Part shown: positions 58,881 to 64,000 of the stretch, one piece after another
Layout of the letters: each line of letters starts with the position of its first letter
How positions within the stretch are numbered: position 1 is the first letter of the stretch
Assembly (NCBI GenBank): GCA_025358255.1
Contig: JANYKC010000054.1
Span: 47,355-111,354 of the forward strand
Direction of reading: 5' to 3'
Length of the DNA stretch: 64,000 nucleotides
From: Spirochaetaceae bacterium
GTDB taxonomy: Bacteria; Spirochaetota; Spirochaetia; Treponematales; Rectinemataceae
Notes under the pieces: model-generated
What the model saw: the letters and a program-made list of their open reading frames with translations, nothing else
Told to the model about the DNA's origin: nothing
The model's database searches: none
Program-made: the position numbers and the translations under genes

Positions 58881-60064
58881 GCAAAAGCGGGTCAGACAGG
58901 CTGAGCTTCATGGAGGCGACGAGCATCATCGCCGGCTACGGAATCGGCGGCGGGATCCTGGCCGTGCCCTGGCTCGCGTCCAGGAACGGAGTTTTCCTGG
59001 CGCTTTCCATCATCGCCCTCGCCTACGCGGCCAGCCTCGTCCTCCACCTCCTCATCGCGGAGCTATCGGCAGGCGACGGCACGGGCAGCCAGATCGTCGA
59101 GCTCTACAGGAAGTACCTCTTCACGGGCAAGGGCGGTGCCGCCTTCACCTGGATCTTCTTCGTCGTGATGGGCGTGGTCTTCCTCGCCAACCTCGCGGCC
59201 TATATATCCGGCGGCAACGAGGTCCTCGCCCAGAGCCTCGGCCTTCCCTCGCCCTGGGGCGCCGTCGTCTTCTACATCCTGGCTGCCGCCATAGCGGCCA
59301 TGGGGCTCAAGGTCCTCGGGATCGCCGAGAAATGGGCGGTGGGCGCAATGGTCGTGCTGTTTGTCGGCCTCATGCTGGCCACGGTCGTGGCCCGGACCCG
59401 CCTCGGAGGCCCCGCTGCCGCCTGGACCACGGCCCTCGAGGTTCCGGCCCCGCGGCTCCAGCTCCCCTTGGCCCTCTTCGGGATGGCCATGTTCTGCTTC
59501 GCCGCGTTCTTCTCCGTGCCTCAGGTGGCCGTTGGCCTCCGCGACCGCCCCAAGCTTATCGGCAAGGCCGTGGCCGCGGGCCTCGGCGTCAACGGCGTCC
59601 TCATCCTCCTGGTCACCCTCATGTCCCTTGTCGCCTCGGACTCGGTGACGGAGATCGCGACCGTCGGCTGGGCCGGGACCTTGGGCCCTTGGGCACAGGC
59701 CGCGGGCACCGCCTTCGTGATCCTGGCCATGCTCACGAGCTACTGGTCCATCTCCTTCGCCCTCTCCTCTATCGTGGAGGAGCGCCTCAAGGTGCCGCGG
59801 ATCGTGGCCTGGCTCATCGCCACCGTCCCCACCCTGCTGATAGCCTTGGCGGGCTTCGGCGGCTTCATGGGCTTCATGCGGACCGCGGGCGGCGGCATAG
59901 CCATCCTCATCGCCGTCCTCTTCCTCCCCAGCTATGCCCGATACCGCAAGACCGTGAAGGAGCCGGCCATACTCCACCGGGTCCTCGACACAAAGGCCTC
60001 GGCATGGATCGTGGCCGTGGCCTACGTGCTGATGGCGGCCGGATCGATGGTGAGCCTGAAATAG
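58877..60064 (+). CDS. Amino-acid-permease-like membrane transporter (APC superfamily)
   Basis: A 395-residue protein with about 11 membrane helices. The N-terminus, SFMEATSIIAGYGIGGGILA then VPWLASRNGVF, matches the broken first helix of aromatic and branched amino-acid carriers in the APC superfamily. Later segments include FFVVMGVVFLANLAAYISGG, LQLPLALFGMAMFCFAAFFS and ILAMLTSYWSISFALSSIVE. The ATG at 58877 overlaps the amidohydrolase stop as ATGA, with AAAGGAGAG upstream. Coupling implies it brings in, or exports, the substrate or product of that hydrolase, probably an amino acid derivative. Confidence 0.82.
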   Translation: MSKSGSDRLSFMEATSIIAGYGIGGGILAVPWLASRNGVFLALSIIALAYAASLVLHLLIAELSAGDGTGSQIVELYRKYLFTGKGGAAFTWIFFVVMGVVFLANLAAYISGGNEVLAQSLGLPSPWGAVVFYILAAAIAAMGLKVLGIAEKWAVGAMVVLFVGLMLATVVARTRLGGPAAAWTTALEVPAPRLQLPLALFGMAMFCFAAFFSVPQVAVGLRDRPKLIGKAVAAGLGVNGVLILLVTLMSLVASDSVTEIATVGWAGTLGPWAQAAGTAFVILAMLTSYWSISFALSSIVEERLKVPRIVAWLIATVPTLLIALAGFGGFMGFMRTAGGGIAILIAVLFLPSYARYRKTVKEPAILHRVLDTKASAWIVAVAYVLMAAGSMVSLK

Positions 60065-60175
60065 GGCCAACTGTCTGGAACTTGCCGGCATCCAGGGGGG
60101 GCATTCAAGGACCATGCGGGGCAGGGCCTTGAAGGGCAGGGGGTGACTCCCTAGGCTCCGGAGGCCCTTCGGCTG

Positions 60176-60181
60176 TATAGT
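60176..60181 (+). promoter_or_regulatory. -10 box (TATAGT) directly before a probably leaderless gene
   Basis: TATAGT ends 7 bases before the ATG at 60188, so the message should begin at or near the start codon. No convincing -35 hexamer is found at 16-18 bases upstream, and no Shine-Dalgarno sequence is present. Confidence 0.45.
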
Positions 60182-60187
60182 GGTCAT

Positions 60188-60964
60188 ATGGATTCCAACT
60201 TCGACCAGCTCTTTTTCGACCGAATGCATATCGACAATTATGCCCAGGCGCTTGCCGAATACAGCCCAAAGGACCTGAAGTCGCCCTTCAAGCCCATCGT
60301 GCCCCTGCTTTCCGTCCTCAAGGACCGCTACGATATCCTTGAAGGCATCATGGACGGACTGGGCATGGACAAGGCCTGCGAGCACCACCTGGAGTACACC
60401 GTCGAGCCCCGGCAGGGCAACGGCAAGGCCTCCTACACAGACCTCATGCTCCGCTACAAGGACTCCTCCCTCGCCCTCGAGGCGAAATGGACCGAGCCGC
60501 GCTACGAGACCGTCACCCAGTGGCTCCTGAAAGTCGGGGAAAGCCCGAACTCCCACCTCGTCATCCAGGGCTGGCTCAAGCAACTCCAGAAGCAGGCGAC
60601 CATCCCCCTGGTGGAGGAGAATTTCCCGGACGCCGTCTACCAGATGGTCTACCACGCCGCCGCGGCCTGCTATCAGTCCGCGCGTCCCCGGTTGGCCTAC
60701 GTCCTCTTCACGCCTGACCCCACGGGAACCTCGTCGACCGTCGACCAGTACCTCGCCGACCTGCGCTACTTCCACGGCCTCCTTGGCGACCCGGAGAACT
60801 TCAAGTTCCACGTGATCCAGATCGGCCTTGCGCCCACGCCCGCCTTCGCCGCAATCTCGGAGCTCCCCAAGGGCCTCGTGGCCACCGCGAACGCCGTGCG
60901 GGCCTCCTTGAAAGCGGAACCCCTCTTCGAGTTCGGCGAGGTGAAGATACTTCCGATCGTATAG
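60188..60964 (+). CDS. Uncharacterised protein, possible PD-(D/E)XK nuclease fold
   Basis: A 258-residue soluble protein I do not recognise as a named family. It has no signal peptide or membrane helix. A segment near residues 80-110 reads ASYTDLMLRYKDSSLALEAK then WTEPRYETV; an Asp on one strand followed about 14 residues later by ExK on the next is the core of PD-(D/E)XK nucleases. HLVIQGWLKQLQKQ and VYQMVYHAAAACYQSARPRL look like helices packed on that core. No methyltransferase or partner gene is adjacent, so a restriction role is not supported. It is monocistronic, preceded by a -10 box directly at the ATG, and its end faces the decayed region at 60996. Confidence 0.7.
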   Translation: MDSNFDQLFFDRMHIDNYAQALAEYSPKDLKSPFKPIVPLLSVLKDRYDILEGIMDGLGMDKACEHHLEYTVEPRQGNGKASYTDLMLRYKDSSLALEAKWTEPRYETVTQWLLKVGESPNSHLVIQGWLKQLQKQATIPLVEENFPDAVYQMVYHAAAACYQSARPRLAYVLFTPDPTGTSSTVDQYLADLRYFHGLLGDPENFKFHVIQIGLAPTPAFAAISELPKGLVATANAVRASLKAEPLFEFGEVKILPIV

Positions 60965-60995
60965 CCTGGCCCCGGGTCAATGTGCCTTCTCGTTT

Positions 60996-61335
60996 CTAGG
61001 CCCACCTCGTCGCAAGGACTTCCTTGCCCACCGCGAGGAGGGAGTCGGTGTTGCGGTTTTCCCTGCCCTTGCGCCAGGCCGGCCCGATCTCGATCCTACG
61101 CGTCAGGCCCGAGATCTCCATGGTGACCAGGCTGCCGTTCCCGTCCGGGGGCGAGGGCGCGAAGCTCGGTACGATGGCCCAGCCGAGGCCGGAGAGGACC
61201 ATGCGGCGCACCGTCTCCAGCTGGCCGCCCTCGAAGGCGGTCTTCGGGCGGAAATCATTCAGGTAGAACAGCTCCTGGATGCGCGCGAGGAGGCCAGGGG
61301 CGCTTGCCCGGGAAAAGGCGATGAAGGGAAGGTCG
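60996..61335 (-). pseudogene. LysR-type regulator C-terminal remnant
   Basis: About 113 residues of a LysR substrate-binding domain survive: DLPFIAFSRASAPGLLARIQ, FEGGQLETVRRMVLSGLGWA, then IVPSF and an IEIGPAWRKGRENRNT ending. This corresponds to roughly the last third of a LysR protein; the helix-turn-helix and first lobe are missing. Upstream, without a frame break, the sequence turns into a FlgD-Ig-like repeat (GAFSPDGDGLWDIATI), so a deletion or recombination near 61335 has joined two unrelated genes. No start codon or ribosome site is supported; it is almost surely non-functional. Confidence 0.65.
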
Positions 61336-62341
61336 GCGATGTCCGACGTCCCGCCGTCAGGCATGATCCTGATGGTCGCGATGTCCCAAAGGCCATCGCC
61401 ATCGGGGGAAAAGGCTCCAGGATTCGATGGAGGCGCGGTCTCCGTAGCTTACTGACCCGGCAACAAACATTGGCTTGGGCCCATGATTCTGACCCGTAGC
61501 GACGGGCCAGAATCATGATAGAGCACCCGATGTTATGTTTCCGGGTCACGCCATAGTCGACCGCGAGGGAGGCATAGCAGTTGCCCTCGGCCACCAGCTT
61601 CCCCGTTTCATCCTTGCTGTCCCGCACCACGTATTCAGGGATCGTTGAACCGCTTCCCATGATCTCCGGCTCCAGGCCGGCGGTCGGGCTGGCGATCGCC
61701 ACTGCCCATGACTTCACGGACCCCCGGTTGCCGAAACGAAGGAGGATGTCCAGGCTATGCTTGGCACTTACCGAGGTGGATGAGAAGCCGGCCCGACGCG
61801 CCTGTATGCCGCTCTGTTCGACGGCCTTGGGCAGGTCCGCCACGGATACTGAAGCGGTGGACTTCCCCTCGAGGCCGACATCATCCCTCAGCGTCAGGAC
61901 GAGGGAATAGGAAGGCAAAGGGGTGACGAAAAGCCCTGTCGTGGATTTTCCGTCCCAAAGGATGGCAGGCGTAGGCCATTTGCCGGAAAATGCCCTGAAG
62001 CGCTTCCCTTCGGGCGTAAGCATGTCCAGGTTCCAGCTGCCGACGGCGGGAAGCGGCGATTTCGCGCCGATGGTGATCTGGAGCGGGGAGACCATTCCAC
62101 CCGCCGCTGTAGCGACGCATCAACTTGTCGCTAGCATTCACTTCCGCTTTCCAGGCAGCGCGCAGTAACTTCTTGCCGGAAAAAGAAAAAACTGCATCCG
62201 GTCGACAACCCCGCCGCCATTGGGCGAGAAACCCTTGGACTCGGCCTGGAAAGCCGATAAATTGCCTAGGAAGGGATCGGGGGCGGGATTGATTTGGCTC
62301 TCTAGCAAGCCATGAAAGGGAGGAAAAAAATTAGAAAACAA
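61336..62341 (-). pseudogene. Decayed surface protein with FlgD-Ig-like (FSPDGDG) domains
   Basis: Pieces of one protein lie in several frames. At 62341-62140: KGFSPNGGGVVDRMQFFLFP. Then, frame-shifted, WKAEVNASDKL. At 62095-61550: GSWNLDMLTPEGKRFRAFSG, KWPTPAILWDGKSTTGL, LVLTLRDDVGLEGKSTASVS, DILLRFGNRGSVKSW. After the palindrome: GAFSPDGDGLWDIATI. Alternating SPDGDG and WDGK segments are typical of FlgD-Ig-like domains in large secreted or outer-membrane proteins of spirochaetes and Bacteroidetes. Several frameshifts, a 96-bp insertion and the LysR fusion make it a pseudogene. Only the middle open segment of about 278 residues is long enough to mislead annotation. Confidence 0.65.
61453..61548. 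mobile_element. 96-bp imperfect palindrome, MITE-like or hairpin element
   Basis: TGACCCGG (61453-61460) and CCGGGTCA (61541-61548) bound an inverted repeat whose arms pair along most of their length. The inner arms CATGATTCTGACCCGT (61482-61497) and GACGGGCCAGAATCATG (61501-61517) differ from perfect pairing at one position plus the loop. It interrupts the decayed surface-protein gene. No transposase is nearby and no clear target duplication is visible. Confidence 0.55.
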
Positions 62342-62674
62342 AAATATAACAAATGTCTAATGGTCATTGGAGCCTCCTTCGGCTGGTAGATCATGGTTTA
62401 CCTACACTAGGGCTGGAGGATTGCGTCCAATTCAGTTTTGTAGGGAAGTGATACCGAAAAGGTATCAAAAAGGAGGCGGAAGGCGGGAACCCGTCCAAAA
62501 AGGGGGAGCGGCCTCATGGGGAACCGGGTACCCGCCTCAAGCCTATGAGAACGGATTTCCGTAATATGCCGCGCCTTTTTCCGCCTTTCACGTCACTGGG
62601 GAAAAAAACGGCGGATTTCCCTGATGGCGCGGCCGTCCTTTATTTCTCGGTACGATTTAAAACCCGACATAATC
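62342..62674. other. 333-base intergenic region with several stem-loops, no gene
   Basis: AT-rich start, then a perfect hairpin TGATACC-GAAAA-GGTATCA (62449-62467), a larger inverted repeat GGCGGGAACCCG / CGGGTACCCGCC (62482-62493, 62525-62536), and a terminator-like element at 62602-62636. I see no supported coding sequence. It separates the decayed locus from the alcohol dehydrogenase gene. Confidence 0.5.
62602..62636 (-). terminator. Probable intrinsic terminator of the alcohol dehydrogenase gene
   Basis: On the minus strand, ACGGC and GCCGT (62636-62632, 62613-62609) bracket a GC-rich segment and are followed by seven T residues (62608-62602). The stem is short, so efficiency is uncertain. 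Confidence 0.45.
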
Positions 62675-63862
62675 CTAATACATCCGCTCAAGCAGGGCGG
62701 CCAATTCATCGTCGGTAAAGGCCCTTGGGCTTGAGGCACGGTTGCGGTAGGTCAGGGCGTCAGCCAGGATGGCCGGCAATTCCTCGCGCCTGAGGCCCAG
62801 GGCGTGGAGGTTCGAGGGGATGCCGATGCGGGCAGCGAGGATCTTGATCGCCTCGACCAGGGCCGAAGCGGCCCGGTCCGCCTTGAGGCCTTCTACCGGA
62901 AGGCCGGCTGCGGCAGCCAAGTGAGCGAAGGGTTCTGGCGCGGTTTGGGCGCATGCCGCCGCGACATGGGGCAGGATGACGGCGTTGGCCACGCCATGGG
63001 CCACGCCTCCCCTGGCTCCGACCGGGTGGGCAAAGCCATGGACCATACCCAGTCCCGTCTGGCTGAAGGCGACCGCGACCATGGAAGAGGCCAGGGCCAG
63101 GTCGGCGGCGACCTCGGTCGATGGCGATTGCGAACAGAAAGGCCCGAGGGAGCGGAGGATGAGGCGGGCAGCTTCCCCGGCGATTGCCCGGGTGAGGGGG
63201 GTCGAGCGCTTCGACACATAGGACTCAAGGGCGTGGGTAAGGGCATCCATGCCCGTGGCGGCCTTGAGGTGGGCGCTCATGGTCGCCTGGACTTCCGGAT
63301 CGACAATCGCGACCCGGGGAAAGAGCCATGGGCTGGAAAGACCCAGCTTGCGCCCCGCGGCAGGATCTACGGTCACCGCGGCCGAGCTCATCTCGCTGCC
63401 GGATCCGGCGGTAGTGGGCAGGGCGATGAGGGGAAGGCCGGAATGCCCGAAAGCCTTTCGTCCATAGACGAAATCAAGCCAGGAAGCCTCGGGGAAGGGC
63501 GAACCAGGAAGGCGGGCATTGGCCGCAAAAAGGGCGGCTCCCTTGGCGCAATCGATGGGGCTCCCGCCGCCATATGCGATGACGCCGTCGCAGTTTTCCC
63601 CAACAATCTTCGATGCACAGTCCTCGATGCGCGCGGCGTCCGGGTCGTGGCTTACCTCGGCGTAAAGCCCGCAGTCCACGCCTGACGCCATAAGCGAGGC
63701 ACGGAGCCTCGCCAGCCCTTCCGAATCCTTGGTCGGTCCCTTCCCGGTCACGAGAAGGACACGGCGCAGGCCCAAGCCGGCGGCCTCCGCGCCGGTCTGG
63801 CTCACGCTGCCAGGGCCGAAAACCAGGCGGGTCGGGGCCTGGAAAACAAAGCTGTCGGGCAT
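62675..63862 (-). CDS. Iron-containing alcohol dehydrogenase family protein
   Basis: A 395-residue NAD(P)-dependent, metal-dependent dehydrogenase. The N-terminal Rossmann-like half has RRVLLVTGKGPTKDS and the dinucleotide motif VIAYGGGSPIDCAKG; PTTAGSGSEMSSAAV follows. The helical half binds the metal through ATGMDALTHALESYV and MVHGFAHPVGARGGVAHGVA. The substrate could be a primary alcohol, 1,3-propanediol or a sugar-derived alcohol. The ATG at 63862 is closest to the homology start; a -10 TATAAT lies at 63884-63879 on the minus strand without a good -35. Copy C of the dispersed repeat is in frame at 63600-63618, encoding CASKIVG just before the GGGS motif. Confidence 0.93.
   Translation of the reverse strand: MPDSFVFQAPTRLVFGPGSVSQTGAEAAGLGLRRVLLVTGKGPTKDSEGLARLRASLMASGVDCGLYAEVSHDPDAARIEDCASKIVGENCDGVIAYGGGSPIDCAKGAALFAANARLPGSPFPEASWLDFVYGRKAFGHSGLPLIALPTTAGSGSEMSSAAVTVDPAAGRKLGLSSPWLFPRVAIVDPEVQATMSAHLKAATGMDALTHALESYVSKRSTPLTRAIAGEAARLILRSLGPFCSQSPSTEVAADLALASSMVAVAFSQTGLGMVHGFAHPVGARGGVAHGVANAVILPHVAAACAQTAPEPFAHLAAAAGLPVEGLKADRAASALVEAIKILAARIGIPSNLHALGLRREELPAILADALTYRNRASSPRAFTDDELAALLERMY
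63600..63618 (-). repeat. Dispersed 20-bp repeat, copy C (inside alcohol dehydrogenase)
   Basis: CCAACAATCTTCGATGCAC, matching copies A and B over 19 bases. It is transcribed in the sense TGCATCGAAGATTGTTGG and read as CASKIVG. Confidence 0.75.
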
Positions 63863-63927
63863 CCTGCATTCCCGGCATATTATACCTAGGAATCTCGATA
63901 ACCTTATATGAAACAAGAAAATAGGGG

Positions 63928-63956
63928 TTTACAATAATTGGGACACTCGCTATAAT
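63928..63956 (+). promoter_or_regulatory. Consensus sigma-70 promoter at the right edge
   Basis: -35 TTTACA (63928-63933), 17-base spacer, -10 TATAAT (63951-63956): the best sigma-70 match in the window. It drives the gene starting at 63977. Confidence 0.8.
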
Positions 63957-63976
63957 ATATTGCTAGTGAGGTTCCC

Positions 63977-64000
63977 ATGCCGCGTGGCACCCAGATCATC
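63977..64000 (+). CDS. Start of an unidentified gene (truncated at window edge)
   Basis: Only eight codons, MPRGTQII, are visible. The ATG has GAGG about 7 bases upstream and lies 20 bases after a consensus -10 box, so a real gene start is likely. It is divergent from the alcohol dehydrogenase gene. Function cannot be judged. Confidence 0.6.

Noticed and set aside
1-64000. tRNA, rRNA, transposase or phage genes
   Set aside because: No cloverleaf, ribosomal RNA or recombinase/transposase motifs were recognised on either strand by eye; a covariance or profile scan would be decisive.

Overview
The window is GC-rich, densely coded bacterial DNA. I found no rRNA, tRNA, CRISPR array or recognisable transposase gene. 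Several features together suggest a saccharolytic, motile, probably anaerobic member of the Spirochaetota: many carbohydrate ABC importers with ROK, LacI or AraC regulators, three chemoreceptors, a BMP-type nucleoside importer, ferredoxin and DUF362 iron-sulfur proteins, and remnants of a surface protein with FSPDGDG-type (FlgD-Ig-like) repeats. The phylum is an inference from gene content; no taxonomic marker gene is present.

Layout. 1-4074 (minus) is a ROK regulator, lipoprotein binding protein and two permeases, divergent from a GH2 beta-mannosidase (4183-6729), so this is a mannoside utilisation locus. 7100-7561 is a small heat-shock protein behind a textbook sigma-54 promoter. 7810-18122 (minus) is one tightly coupled operon: LacI regulator, two permeases, a frameshifted binding protein, a 706-aa DraG-fold hydrolase, a CitD-CitE fusion, CitF, and a second DraG-fold hydrolase. 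I consider this the best candidate for an undescribed catabolic system. 18264-26587 (plus) is an AfuABC/FbpABC-like importer with two binding proteins and a permease carrying an extra N-terminal extracytoplasmic domain, followed by its own YesM/YesN-type sensor kinase and AraC-type response regulator.

26690-34890 holds a ferredoxin-like protein, a chemoreceptor with a secreted Cache-like partner, a TerC/DUF475 membrane protein and two tandem paralogous chemoreceptors. 34984-37810 has an M29 aminopeptidase, a DUF493 protein and a DUF362 ferredoxin. 37826-43868 (minus) is a pectin or rhamnogalacturonan operon (LplB/YtcP-type permeases, binding protein, GH105, GH28). Upstream of it, on the same strand, lie a large one-component regulator (LacI-like sensor, GAF-like, degenerate kinase and receiver, AraC) and a dihydroorotate-dehydrogenase-like gene. 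48604-57002 combines an M20 amidohydrolase with a purine nucleoside uptake and salvage operon (BMP protein, ATPase, two permeases, deaminase, PNP). 57180-60964 carries an amidohydrolase-permease pair and an orphan PD-(D/E)XK-like protein. 60996-62341 is a graveyard of fused gene remnants split by a 96-bp imperfect palindrome. 62675-63862 is an iron-containing alcohol dehydrogenase, and a new gene with a consensus promoter starts at the right edge.

Three recurrent small-scale features cut across these loci. A 20-bp sequence is dispersed in several places, inside and outside genes. Short in-frame tandem repeats with dyad symmetry sit in loops of metabolic enzymes. Several genes appear to be leaderless, with the -10 hexamer 6-9 bases before the start codon. 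Within operons, most start codons overlap the previous stop (ATGA, GTGA or TGATG), and most binding-protein genes are followed by a strong stem-loop.
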